From assembly GCA_030606285.1 (NCBI GenBank), contig JAUWGS010000018.1, positions 1 through 43,519 of the forward strand: a DNA stretch of 43,519 nt, written 5' to 3'. Below the pieces are notes generated by a model. That model was not told the DNA's origin, searched no databases, and was given only the letters and a program-made list of their open reading frames with translations. Below, in pieces: positions 6,020-14,056 of the stretch. Each line of letters begins with the position of its first letter. The first letter of the stretch is position 1. Source of the stretch: Planctomycetales bacterium (GTDB lineage: Bacteria > 4484-113). A program made the position numbers and the translations under genes.

Positions 6020-6670
6020 GTGTTCACGGGCATTATCCAGGAGGTCGGGGAGGTGCGCGGGGCGGAGCGGGGCGGCTCCGGCGGAAAGCTCACCATCCAC
6101 TGCCCGAAGACCGCGCCCGGCCTGAAGCCCGGCGATTCGGTCGCCGTGAACGGCGCGTGTCTGACCTGCGAGGAAGTTGCGCCCGACGGCTTCACGGCGT
6201 CGGTGCTGCTCGCCACCTACGATGCCACCAATCTCGGCGGGCTTAAGCGCGGTGACACCGTGAACCTGGAGCCGGCACTGCGCGCGGGCGACCGCCTCGG
6301 CGGGCACTTCCTGCAAGGGCACGTGGACGCTGCCATCAGCGTTGTGTCGTCCACCCCGGTGAAGACGGGCGAAGATGCTACGCTTACGTGCAAGTTGCCG
6401 GAGGAGCTTGCGCCGATGGTGTTTCCCGGCGCAAGTATTGGTCTGAACGGTGTGAGCCTGACGGTGCGCACGGTGAGCGACGGCGCTCTGGCGGTGAGCC
6501 TGATACCTACGACGCTCGCGGAGACGAATCTGGGCGGGCTGAAGCCCGGCGAAAAGGTCAACTGCGAAGTTGACCTGATAGTTAAGAGTGTTTATTATGC
6601 CCTCAAGCATATGGGCGGGCGCAAGGAGCTGAGCCTTGACGACCTTGCGCGACTTGGATATGGAAGATAA
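6020..6670 (+). CDS. ribE: Riboflavin synthase, alpha subunit
   Basis: This 216-residue enzyme dismutates two molecules of 6,7-dimethyl-8-ribityllumazine to riboflavin. It starts MFTGIIQEVG from a GTG. It has the two lumazine-binding barrel repeats typical of the family: residues 1-95 (GDSVAVNGACLT and LGGHFLQGHVD) and residues 96-195 (GASIGLNGVSLTV, SLIPTTLAETNLG). Length is normal. It is the first gene of a six-gene run in which neighbours overlap or nearly touch. Lumazine synthase (ribH) and the deaminase/reductase (ribD) are not in the window. Confidence 0.95.
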   Translation: MFTGIIQEVGEVRGAERGGSGGKLTIHCPKTAPGLKPGDSVAVNGACLTCEEVAPDGFTASVLLATYDATNLGGLKRGDTVNLEPALRAGDRLGGHFLQGHVDAAISVVSSTPVKTGEDATLTCKLPEELAPMVFPGASIGLNGVSLTVRTVSDGALAVSLIPTTLAETNLGGLKPGEKVNCEVDLIVKSVYYALKHMGGRKELSLDDLARLGYGR

Positions 6671-7886
6671 CGACGACGGTAAATTCGTTGAGCACGTCGA
6701 AAAAGCCCTGGACGAGCTTCGGGCGGGGCGCTTCGTCATCCTGATGGATGACGTCGAGCGCGAGAACGAAGGCGACCTGGTAATGGCCGCCGAGTTCGTG
6801 ACGCCCGAGGCCGTCAATTTCATGGCGGTGCATGCGCGGGGGCTTATATGCGTTCCCCTTACGGCCGAGCGGTTGAGCACGCTCAATTTGCAGCTTATGA
6901 CTTCGGAGAATACCGAAGCGCACGGCACGGCGTTTACCGTGAGCGTGGACGCGCGTGAAGGCACAACCGGTATTTCCGCTGTTGACCGTGCGCGGACAAT
7001 CCGGACGCTGGTTGATGAGGACACGCACCCCGAAGATCTCAGGCGTCCGGGGCACATCTTCCCGTTGCGAGCGGCAAAGGGCGGAGTGCTGCGGCGCGTG
7101 GGGCAGACCGAAGGTAGCATTGACCTGTGCCGGCTTGCAGGCCTGAAGCCCGCCGCCGCCATCTGCGAGGTAATGAAGGAAGACGGCTCGATGGCACGGC
7201 TGCCGGAGCTTGAGGTGTTCGCCGAGCTCCACAAGCTGCATCTGCTCCATGTGCATGACATCGTGCGCTACCGCCTGCGGACGGAGACGCTGGTTGAGCG
7301 GTTCGACATTGCTAAGATGCCCACAATCTACGGTGAATTTAAGGTCATCGGCTATCGCTGTCCGGTCACTGAAGAGGAGCACGTTGCGCTCGTTCACGGG
7401 GAGATAAAGACGAATGAGCCCGTTCTGGTGCGCGTGCATTCGGAGTGCCTGACCGGTGACATCTTTGGCAGCCTGCGGTGTGACTGTGGCCTGCAGTTGC
7501 AGTATGCGATGAAGCGGATTGCCGAAGCCGGCAGCGGGATTCTTGTCTACTTGCGGCAGGAAGGGCGCGGTATAGGATTGCTCAATAAGATCCGCGCGTA
7601 CCATTTGCAGGATGACGGGATGGATACGGTTGAGGCCAATCTGGAGCTGGGCTTTCCCGCAGACAAGCGCGACTACGGCGTCGGCGCGCAGATACTGCGA
7701 GACCTCGGCGCGAGCCAGTTGCGCGTCATGACCAACAATCCGAAGAAACTGGTAGGGCTGGAGGCTTACGGTCTGCGTATCGTGGAAAGGGTGGACATCC
7801 CGATCGACGAGATACGGCGTAAGGAGAACGAATTCTATCTGGACACGAAGCGACGCAAACTCGGCCACATCATTCCACCGGACTGA
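6636..7886 (+). CDS. ribBA: Bifunctional DHBP synthase / GTP cyclohydrolase II
   Basis: This enzyme starts riboflavin synthesis from both precursors. The N-terminal RibB half (residues about 10-210) makes 3,4-dihydroxy-2-butanone 4-phosphate and shows DDVERENEGDLVMAAEFV and HGTAFTVSVDAREGTTG. The C-terminal RibA half opens GTP. Its zinc cysteines are in SECLTGDIFGSLRCDCG, followed by YLRQEGRGIGLLNKI and MTNNPKKLVGLEAYGL. Length (416) is normal. I prefer TTG 6636 because AAGGAG lies 7 bases before it, inside the end of ribE. ATG 6660 is possible but lacks a ribosome site. It overlaps ribE by 35 bases, which suggests translational coupling. Confidence 0.94.
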   Translation: MTTLRDLDMEDNDDGKFVEHVEKALDELRAGRFVILMDDVERENEGDLVMAAEFVTPEAVNFMAVHARGLICVPLTAERLSTLNLQLMTSENTEAHGTAFTVSVDAREGTTGISAVDRARTIRTLVDEDTHPEDLRRPGHIFPLRAAKGGVLRRVGQTEGSIDLCRLAGLKPAAAICEVMKEDGSMARLPELEVFAELHKLHLLHVHDIVRYRLRTETLVERFDIAKMPTIYGEFKVIGYRCPVTEEEHVALVHGEIKTNEPVLVRVHSECLTGDIFGSLRCDCGLQLQYAMKRIAEAGSGILVYLRQEGRGIGLLNKIRAYHLQDDGMDTVEANLELGFPADKRDYGVGAQILRDLGASQLRVMTNNPKKLVGLEAYGLRIVERVDIPIDEIRRKENEFYLDTKRRKLGHIIPPD

Positions 7887-7889
7887 ACG

Positions 7890-9161
7890 ATGAGGTTAAT
7901 CACCGCGATTCTTGTGTTCTGTGCCTGCTGCCTGCTGGCAAGCTGCCCGGTCGACCCCGCACGAATTAAGCTGCAGTCCGGCCGCATCGAGTCCGGCATT
8001 CCCACTGCCCCTTCGAGCATGACCTTCATAACCAGCTTCGGCGGCAGCGGCGCTGAAGAAGGGAAGTTTACGCGCATCGGCGGACTGGCAGCACTGAATG
8101 GGCGCGTCTACGTGGCCGACCAGATGCTCTCGCGCATCCAGTACTTCGATTACTTCGGCGAATACCTGGGTTCCTGGGGCACCGGCCTGAACGTTAACGA
8201 CTTCGGCGTTAGCGAGCAGACTCTCGCGGTGAAGCTTGAGGCTGACGAGGCCGAGTTGATGTCGGCTGGAGTGGTGCAGGCGATAGCTGACCGGACGTTC
8301 TTTCGGGCTTTCGATGTGGCTACCTACGAGGGCGATGTGCTGGTCCTGAACAACTTCCACTCGCGGGCGGACAGCCGCAAAGCCGTGATGACCCCGGAGA
8401 TAATCCGGTTTTCGCCCGAAGGCGAGTTCAGGCAAACCTACGATATCCCCAGTTTGCTGCCCTGCTTCATTGTCGTGGACGAGGGAAAACACAGAGTGGG
8501 TCTCAGCGATATTGTGAACAACGCGTACCAGGTCTTCGACCTGGATACACTTGAACTAGTCGGCGGAAGCCGTCGCACCTCCGATCAGAATTACGGCGGG
8601 TACATCGCTCAAGTCTATTCCTCGCCCGATCCGAAGGAGCGTGCCAGGCTCAGCAGGGAGTGGCTCAGAACCGGTTCAGCGGACGGCCAATTCGACTTCA
8701 TAAGCGGGCTCGCGTTTTACAGCGTCCAAGCAGAGGGTGGCGAGACGGTGGACATGGTCCTGGCTGTTGACCGAAACAACAACCGCATTCAGGTCTTCAC
8801 CGTCCAAGGAACTCATTTGCAGACGATTAAAGGCCGAACAGGCGGTAAGACCGATATGTTTACCAGGCCCTCGGACATTGCCGTATCCGGTGAAGGCCTG
8901 GTCTACCTGACAGATCAGAATCAGGAGCAGCCGAGGGTAATCGTGTTTTCGAGCAGGTTCAATCCGCTCTTCACGCTGGCCCATCCGCAGATGCGGGCGC
9001 CGGGCTACATTGAGCTTACCGATGACGGCTTCGTGTTCGTGACGGATTCCGCGACGAACAAGGTATTCGTGTTCGGCCCCATAGAGGAGAAGCTCGCCGC
9101 CGAACAATCGGCGATGGAAGGTGAGCGGAAGCAGTCTTCGGAGGCGGGGCCGGCGCCGTGA
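7890..9161 (+). CDS. NHL-repeat (beta-propeller) lipoprotein
   Basis: This 423-residue exported lipoprotein has a signal peptide with the lipobox LLASC (Cys20). The rest shows NHL/6-bladed propeller units, with phrases such as GGLAALNGRVYVADQMLSRI, VLAVDRNNNRIQVF and PSDIAVSGEGLVYLTDQNQE. Such propellers bind proteins or carbohydrates and no catalytic residues are evident. It starts 3 bases after ribBA and shares GTGA with the next gene, so it is firmly embedded in a metabolic operon. That is an odd place for a surface lipoprotein. Its function is unknown. Confidence 0.85.
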   Translation: MRLITAILVFCACCLLASCPVDPARIKLQSGRIESGIPTAPSSMTFITSFGGSGAEEGKFTRIGGLAALNGRVYVADQMLSRIQYFDYFGEYLGSWGTGLNVNDFGVSEQTLAVKLEADEAELMSAGVVQAIADRTFFRAFDVATYEGDVLVLNNFHSRADSRKAVMTPEIIRFSPEGEFRQTYDIPSLLPCFIVVDEGKHRVGLSDIVNNAYQVFDLDTLELVGGSRRTSDQNYGGYIAQVYSSPDPKERARLSREWLRTGSADGQFDFISGLAFYSVQAEGGETVDMVLAVDRNNNRIQVFTVQGTHLQTIKGRTGGKTDMFTRPSDIAVSGEGLVYLTDQNQEQPRVIVFSSRFNPLFTLAHPQMRAPGYIELTDDGFVFVTDSATNKVFVFGPIEEKLAAEQSAMEGERKQSSEAGPAP

Positions 9162-10150
9162 TAGACCTGGGCAACCACCAGGAACTCCTCTCCCGCATCC
9201 AGGCTCAGGATGTGCGCGCCGTGGCGCGAGTAATCAGTGCGCTGGAAAACGACGCGGAGTTCGCGCGGGATTTCATTGCCGTTCTATCCCCGCTTCACGA
9301 GAAGAAGCCGCGCCTCGGGATTACTGGAAGTCCCGGTGTGGGCAAGAGTATGCTGGTGAGCCACCTCGTCAGGCAACTGAGGGAGGAGGATAAGCGCGTT
9401 GGCGTCGTGGCGGTTGATCCGACGTCGCCGTTTTCCGGCGGCGCCATTCTCGGTGACCGCATCCGGATGCTGGACGTGCAAAACGACCCGAACGTCTACA
9501 TCAGGAGCCTGGGGAGCAGGGGTTCGCTGGGCGGATTGTCCGCGGCAACCGCCAACATTGTGCGGGTGCTCGAAGTGTCCGGCGTGGACTTCGTGCTCAT
9601 CGAGACAGTGGGCATGGGACAGACCGGATTCGATATCGTTGATATAGCCGACACGGTTGCGCTAGTGCTCTCGCCGGAGAGCGGTGACGGCGTTCAGACG
9701 ATGAAGGCGGGCGTGATGGAGGTCGCAGATATCTACGTCGTGAACAAGGCCGACCGGCCCGGCGCGGACGGCCTGATTACCGAGATTCTCTCGCTGCTGG
9801 GCATGCTTGACGGGCAGACGCAGTGGAGGCCGCCCGTTCTCAAAATGAGCGCGCTCGAAGGTACCGGCGTTGGGCAACTGCTTGAGTCCTTCGTCGAGCA
9901 CCAAACCTTCCTGGCGGAGCACGGCCTTTCGGAAGCGAAGAGACGCCGCCAGATAGTAAATGAGATAAGATTCATCGTCGAAAGCCGAATTAAAAGGCTG
10001 GTTTTGGGGGAGGAGGAATATCTCGCCAAGCTGGACGACCTCGCGAAGAAGGTGCAGCGGCGGGAACTGGACACCTATGGTGCTGCAGGCGTGCTCATTG
10101 GTATGATAGTAAACTCGCTTGAAGACGACGGGATCCATGAAGAAACGTAA
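9158..10150 (+). CDS. meaB: MeaB/ArgK-type G3E GTPase (methylmalonyl-CoA mutase chaperone)
   Basis: This is a 330-residue P-loop GTPase. It has the Walker A motif GSPGVGKS, a conserved VDPTSPFSGGAILGDRIRM segment, the Walker B region VLIETVGMGQ and the guanine-specificity motif NKAD. MeaB-family proteins protect and gate cobalamin loading of methylmalonyl-CoA mutase. The mutase itself is not in the window. Start GTG 9158 overlaps the previous stop (GTGA) and has GGAGG upstream. The following biotin carboxylase and biotin carrier genes fit a propionyl-CoA/methylmalonyl-CoA pathway. Confidence 0.9.
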   Translation: MIDLGNHQELLSRIQAQDVRAVARVISALENDAEFARDFIAVLSPLHEKKPRLGITGSPGVGKSMLVSHLVRQLREEDKRVGVVAVDPTSPFSGGAILGDRIRMLDVQNDPNVYIRSLGSRGSLGGLSAATANIVRVLEVSGVDFVLIETVGMGQTGFDIVDIADTVALVLSPESGDGVQTMKAGVMEVADIYVVNKADRPGADGLITEILSLLGMLDGQTQWRPPVLKMSALEGTGVGQLLESFVEHQTFLAEHGLSEAKRRRQIVNEIRFIVESRIKRLVLGEEEYLAKLDDLAKKVQRRELDTYGAAGVLIGMIVNSLEDDGIHEET

Positions 10151-11669
10151 AATCAAGAAACTGCTCGTAGCCAATCGCGGCGAGATCGCCTTGCGCGTCA
10201 TCCGCACCTGCCGCGAGATGGGCATCGAGGTGGACGCGCTTTACTCGGACGCCGACCGGAACGCTCTGCACATCGTCCACGCGGTTTCGTCGTATCGGCT
10301 TCCCGGTAACACGCCTCAGGAGACATACCTTAACATCCCCCTCATCGTTGACATCTGCAAGAAGAACAAGATAGACGCCGTGCATCCGGGCTACGGCTTT
10401 CTGGCGGAGAACGCGGACTTCGCTCAGGCGCTGGAGGACGAGGGGATTATCTTCGTCGGCCCGACAGCGAAGTGCATTCGCGACTACGGTGACAAGCTCG
10501 TGGCCAAGCGGTTGGCAGCCCAGGTCGGGGTGCGCGGTGTTCCGGGCACGGACGAGCCGGTCACCACGCTCAAGGCCGGCCTGAAAGCGCTTAAGGAGAT
10601 CAAGCTGCCTGTGATGATCAAAGCCGCTGCGGGCGGAGGCGGGCGAGGCATGCGAGTCGTGCGCAATGAGGCTGAGTTCAGCAAGGACTTCAAGATGGCG
10701 CAGAGCGAGAGCCTGGCCGCATTCGGCAGCGATAAAGTGTTCCTGGAGAAATACATCGAGCATCCGCGCCACATCGAGTTTCAGATTCTGGGTGATCAGC
10801 ACGGCAATATCATCCACCTCTGTGAGCGCGAGTGCAGCATCCAGAGAAGGCACCAGAAGCTCCTGGAAGAGGCGCCAAGCCCTGTTGTTGACCGGAAGCT
10901 CCGCGAGGAAATGGGCACTGTTGCCACCAAGGTCGCCAAGAGCGGGAACTATGTGGGTGCGGGAACCGTCGAGTTTCTCGTGGATCGGAAGGGGAGCTTC
11001 CACTTCATTGAGATGAACACGCGCCTGCAGGTGGAGCATCCTGTCACAGAGCTGGTTACCAATACCGACCTGGTGCGGGAGCAGATATTGATTGCGGAAG
11101 GCAATAAGCTCTCGTTTTCGCAGGACGAGGTGCATGTCCACGGTCATTCCATCGAAGTGCGGCTCAATGCCGAGGACCCGCTGCGCGACTTCCTTCCGGT
11201 GCTGGGCAAGCTCAACCGTTACCTGCCGCCAATGGGTAACGGTATCCGCCTGGACTCCTCCGCCTACGAAGGTTACGAGATACCAATCTACTACGATTCG
11301 CTCATCGGGAAGCTCATCACCTATGGTCATGACCGGATGAGCGCTATCCGAAAGATGCAACGCGCTCTGCGCGAGTTTATCATCACCGGCGTGAAGACGA
11401 CCATTCCCTTCCACCAGTTTGTCATGGCGCATCCGGACTTTCAGAAGGGGAAGTTCTCCACCAGTTTCGTTGAGGAGCATTTCAGCGCGAAAGAGATCAA
11501 GCGTTTCCTGCACAGCAAGGACGAGCGGGTTAATCTGCGCGACGTGGCGGTGGCTACAGCCCTCGTATACCACCTGTCGCAGGCGAACGTTCAACCTCAA
11601 GTGAACCCCGTGGAGGCCAGAGACATCCACCGGTCTCCATATGCGATGCGGCACCGGAGGAGACTATGA
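10137..11669 (+). CDS. accC: Biotin carboxylase subunit of an acyl-CoA (acetyl/propionyl) carboxylase
   Basis: This 510-residue enzyme uses ATP and bicarbonate to carboxylate carrier-bound biotin. It shows the biotin-carboxylase N-domain (LLVANRGEIALRVIRTCRE), the ATP-grasp glycine loop AAGGGGRGMRVV, the HIEFQILGD and CSIQRRHQK motifs, and EMNTRLQVEHPVTE. The catalytic body is standard (about 450 residues), and a basic tail of some 50 residues follows. Start ATG 10137 lies inside the end of meaB, an overlap of 14 bases. An in-frame TTG at 10119 is the alternative. Together with the next gene and an unseen carboxyltransferase it should form a complete carboxylase, more likely propionyl- than acetyl-CoA given MeaB. 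Confidence 0.94.
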   Translation: MKKRKIKKLLVANRGEIALRVIRTCREMGIEVDALYSDADRNALHIVHAVSSYRLPGNTPQETYLNIPLIVDICKKNKIDAVHPGYGFLAENADFAQALEDEGIIFVGPTAKCIRDYGDKLVAKRLAAQVGVRGVPGTDEPVTTLKAGLKALKEIKLPVMIKAAAGGGGRGMRVVRNEAEFSKDFKMAQSESLAAFGSDKVFLEKYIEHPRHIEFQILGDQHGNIIHLCERECSIQRRHQKLLEEAPSPVVDRKLREEMGTVATKVAKSGNYVGAGTVEFLVDRKGSFHFIEMNTRLQVEHPVTELVTNTDLVREQILIAEGNKLSFSQDEVHVHGHSIEVRLNAEDPLRDFLPVLGKLNRYLPPMGNGIRLDSSAYEGYEIPIYYDSLIGKLITYGHDRMSAIRKMQRALREFIITGVKTTIPFHQFVMAHPDFQKGKFSTSFVEEHFSAKEIKRFLHSKDERVNLRDVAVATALVYHLSQANVQPQVNPVEARDIHRSPYAMRHRRRL

Positions 11670-12193
11670 AGCTGGTGGCGGTTGTCGAAGGGAATCACTA
11701 CCACGTGGAGATAGTCCCGGACGAGGAACGCGAAGGTGCATTTGTCGTAGAGCTGGACGGAGAGCGCGTTCCCGTGGAAGTTGTCGAACTGAAACCCACT
11801 TCCATCACTATGGGCATTGGCAACCGCATCGGTTTCTACGAGTTCGCCCGCACGCGGGGCAGACTCACTGAAGTCAATCTGGGCAATCAGAGCTACAGCG
11901 TCGAAGTGAAGACACCGCAGCAGGATGAGCTAGAAGGGCTGCTGGAGAAATACAGGAGTTCCGGCGCCGGGCCGACTGCGCAAAAGGTTATCACCGCCCC
12001 AATGCCGGGTAAGATCCTCGAAATGTACGTCAAAGAAGGCGAGCACGTCCATCTCGGAAACGTAGTTGCAGTGCTGGAAGCGATGAAGATGGAGAACGAG
12101 ATCACGTCAACCGTGGAGGGCACGGTCAAAGCTCTGAAGGTGAAGCAGGGCGACAATGTAGCGCGAGACCAGCCGCTAATCGAGTTCGTCTGA
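11666..12193 (+). CDS. Biotin carboxyl carrier protein
   Basis: This 175-residue protein carries biotin between the carboxylase and a carboxyltransferase. The C-terminal biotinyl domain (residues about 105-175) has the EAMKMEN site, with Lys141 biotinylated. The N-terminal 80 residues form a small beta domain like the one joining carrier and carboxylase in long propionyl-CoA carboxylase chains. A flexible linker near 85-105 is short and lacks the usual Pro/Ala run. ATGA overlap with the preceding gene shows coupling. The last 75 or so coding bases are repeated downstream at 13945-14026. Confidence 0.93.
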   Translation: MKLVAVVEGNHYHVEIVPDEEREGAFVVELDGERVPVEVVELKPTSITMGIGNRIGFYEFARTRGRLTEVNLGNQSYSVEVKTPQQDELEGLLEKYRSSGAGPTAQKVITAPMPGKILEMYVKEGEHVHLGNVVAVLEAMKMENEITSTVEGTVKALKVKQGDNVARDQPLIEFV

Positions 12194-12197
12194 GTCT
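12116..12197 (+). repeat. 82-bp direct repeat, copy 1 (end of the biotin-carrier gene)
   Basis: This stretch covers the last residues and stop codon of the biotin carrier. It matches 13945-14026 without gaps, with 4 mismatches by hand count. The two copies flank the TPR gene. Confidence 0.9.
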
Positions 12198-12208
12198 CCG
12201 CCGGGTAG

Positions 12209-12230
12209 GCCGGGCTCACCAGCCCGGCTT
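12209..12230 (+). terminator. Hairpin after the carrier gene
   Basis: An 8-bp stem GCCGGGCT/AGCCCGGC with a CACC loop is followed by TTTGT. It fits an intrinsic terminator for the riboflavin/carboxylase operon. Part of the sequence also belongs to a recurrent GGCCGGGC...GCCCGGC repeat (near 4000 and 21380). Confidence 0.5.
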
Positions 12231-12317
12231 TGTAGGGCGGGGTCTCCGTGCGCCGCCGTCTTCCGAGCCGTCGAGTCAATTCTCCTTGTTGTCCTGGGCA
12301 ATCGCGCAGCCACGCAG

Positions 12318-13778
12318 CTATTCTGTTTGCTCAAACCACTCGGGCCAGCCGCCAGGTGGCTCGAATCCCAGTTCCTTCGCTTTCCTAAACTTCTCATTTA
12401 CTTCATCGGGATAGCCCAGTCCAATTAGCGCCAAGCCCCAACTAAAGTAAGTCCGGGCATCATCGGGCTTGTGCTTCACGGCTTCTGCAAACTTCGCACA
12501 CGCATCCTCGTGCCTGCCCAGCTCGTCCAGCGAATTGCCCCAGTTGACGTAGGCATTAGCGTAATCGGGCTGGTGCCTCACCGCTTCCGCACACTTCTCA
12601 CACGCCTCCTGGTGCCTGCCCAGCAGCCCCAGCGCTGCACCCCAGTTATAGTACGCCTGGGCGAAATCGGGCTGGTACTTTACTGCTTCCGTATACTTCG
12701 CACACGCCTCCTCATACCGGTCCAGCAGCCGCAGCGCATTGCCCCAGTTGCAGTAGGCTTGGTGCAGATCGGGCTTGTGCTTCACCGCCTTCGCATACTT
12801 TTCACATGCCTCCTCGTGCTTACCTAGCTCGAAAAGCGCATTGCCCCAGTTGAAGTAGGCTTCGTGCAGGTCGGGCATGTGCTTCACCGCTTGCGCATAC
12901 TTCTCACACGCCTCCTCGTGCTTGCCCAGCTTCCGCAGCGCATTGCCCCAGTTGTAGTAGGCTTCGTGGTAGTCGGGCTTGTGCTTCACCGCTTCCGCAT
13001 ACTTCTCACAAGCCTCCTCGTGCCTGCCCAGCTCATCCAGCACCACGCCCCAGTTGTAGTAGGCTTCGGCGTAATCGGGCTTATGCTTCACCGCTTCCGC
13101 GTACGACTCACATGCATCATCGTACTTGCCCAGCTTCCCCAGGGCTACGCCCCAGTTGCAGTAGGCTTCGGCGTAATCGGGCTGGTGCTTCACTGCTTCT
13201 CCGAACTTCTCACAGGCCTCCCCGTAGCGGCCGAGCAAGAGAAGTCCCATGCCTTCCTCTAAATTGAACTCAGCCGTTTGAGGTGGCTGGCCCATCTTGG
13301 ATAAACTAGACGCTTCGCCCTCCTTAAAAAACTCAAACCCAAGCTCCTTTGCCTTCCTGAGCTTCTCCCCTGCCTTATCGATATGACCCAGTCTAAGGAG
13401 CGCATTGCCCCAGTCGAAGTACGCTTCGGCGTAATCGGGCTGGTGCTTCACCGCTTCCGCACACTTCTCACACGCCTCCTGGTACCTGCCTAGCATCCGG
13501 AGCGCGTTACCCCAATTAAGATAGGCGTGCGCGAACTTGGGCTGACGCTTCACCGCTTCTGCGTATTTCGCACACGCCTGCTCGTACTTGCCTAGCCATA
13601 AATCCAGCGTACAGCCCCAGACGAAGTAGGTTTGGGCAGAGTCGGGCTCGCGCTTTGCGGCTTCCGCGAATTTCCTGCAAGCCTGCTTGAAGCGACCCTG
13701 CGAGGCAAGTCTGAAGCCTTCCTCCAAACAGGACTCAGCCGTTTGAGGCGGTTTTCCCCTCCCGAATAGCTTAAACAC
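12318..13778 (-). CDS. Tetratricopeptide-repeat protein
   Basis: This 486-residue protein consists almost entirely of 34-residue TPRs of the type PDYAEAYYNWGNALxxLGKHEEACEKYAEAVKH, about eleven in number. TPRs form superhelical protein-binding scaffolds. There is no signal peptide or enzyme domain. It has two modules: each begins with PPQTAE followed by LEEG (residues about 10 and 170) and ends KAKELGFE (residues about 147 and 470), so the gene grew by internal duplication. The start is GTG 13778 with a strong GGAGGAGG site, and an extended -10 (TGTTATGAT) lies 32 bases upstream. It is transcribed against its neighbours and sits between two copies of an 82-bp repeat. Confidence 0.88.
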   Translation of the reverse strand: MFKLFGRGKPPQTAESCLEEGFRLASQGRFKQACRKFAEAAKREPDSAQTYFVWGCTLDLWLGKYEQACAKYAEAVKRQPKFAHAYLNWGNALRMLGRYQEACEKCAEAVKHQPDYAEAYFDWGNALLRLGHIDKAGEKLRKAKELGFEFFKEGEASSLSKMGQPPQTAEFNLEEGMGLLLLGRYGEACEKFGEAVKHQPDYAEAYCNWGVALGKLGKYDDACESYAEAVKHKPDYAEAYYNWGVVLDELGRHEEACEKYAEAVKHKPDYHEAYYNWGNALRKLGKHEEACEKYAQAVKHMPDLHEAYFNWGNALFELGKHEEACEKYAKAVKHKPDLHQAYCNWGNALRLLDRYEEACAKYTEAVKYQPDFAQAYYNWGAALGLLGRHQEACEKCAEAVRHQPDYANAYVNWGNSLDELGRHEDACAKFAEAVKHKPDDARTYFSWGLALIGLGYPDEVNEKFRKAKELGFEPPGGWPEWFEQTE

Positions 13779-13809
13779 TTCCTCCTCCGAGTGTTTGTGT
13801 TAGGCGTGA

Positions 13810-13818
13810 ATCATAACA
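13810..13818 (-). promoter_or_regulatory. Extended -10 of the TPR gene
   Basis: On the minus strand TGTTATGAT occupies 13818-13810, giving a leader of about 25 bases with a strong ribosome site. Confidence 0.45.
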
Positions 13819-13868
13819 CACGAGTTCTCCTAGTAGTTCTTCGCTCCCGCAGTGATAATGCAACAGAC

Positions 13869-13923
13869 GGCGGGGCACGGAGACCCCGCCCTACAGGAAG
13901 AACGGGCGATTCGTGAATCGCCC
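13869..13923. repeat. Joined palindromes of families C and D
   Basis: A family C palindrome (13869-13890, GGCGGGGCACGGAGACCCCG with CC) is joined by CTACAGG to family D GGGCGATTCGTGAATCGCCC at 13904-13923. The same C-D order occurs at 5827-5879, so the pair may move or be copied as a unit. Confidence 0.7.
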
Positions 13924-13944
13924 CTACAAGAGCTCGCGCAGAAA

Positions 13945-14026
13945 GAGGGCACGGTCAAGGTTTTGAAGGTGAAGCAGGGCGACACTGTAGCGCGAGACCA
14001 GCCGCTAATCGAGTTCGTCTGAGTCT
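13945..14026 (+). repeat. 82-bp direct repeat, copy 2 (biotin-carrier gene fragment)
   Basis: This is a fragment of a biotin-carrier 3' end with its stop codon, without gaps relative to 12116-12197. Of its four differences, two change the protein (Ala to Val, Asn to Thr) and two are silent, so the copy looks like it was once a functional coding end. The biotin-attachment site is not included. Confidence 0.9.
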
Positions 14027-14040
14027 GTAACCCAGCACGC

Positions 14041-14049
14041 TGCTATAAT
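14041..14049 (+). promoter_or_regulatory. Extended -10 of the envelope operon, leaderless
   Basis: TGCTATAAT ends 7 bases before ATG 14057. No Shine-Dalgarno sequence is present. Confidence 0.6.
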
Positions 14050-14056
14050 CTAGCTG

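Noticed and set aside
6017-7261. Long reverse-strand open frame opposite ribE and ribBA
   Set aside because: It is a shadow of two well-recognised genes in GC-rich DNA and its translation shows no domain.
12400-13700. Regularly spaced repeats that could suggest a CRISPR array
   Set aside because: The period is about 102 bases, the units are coding and they translate into tetratricopeptide repeats.
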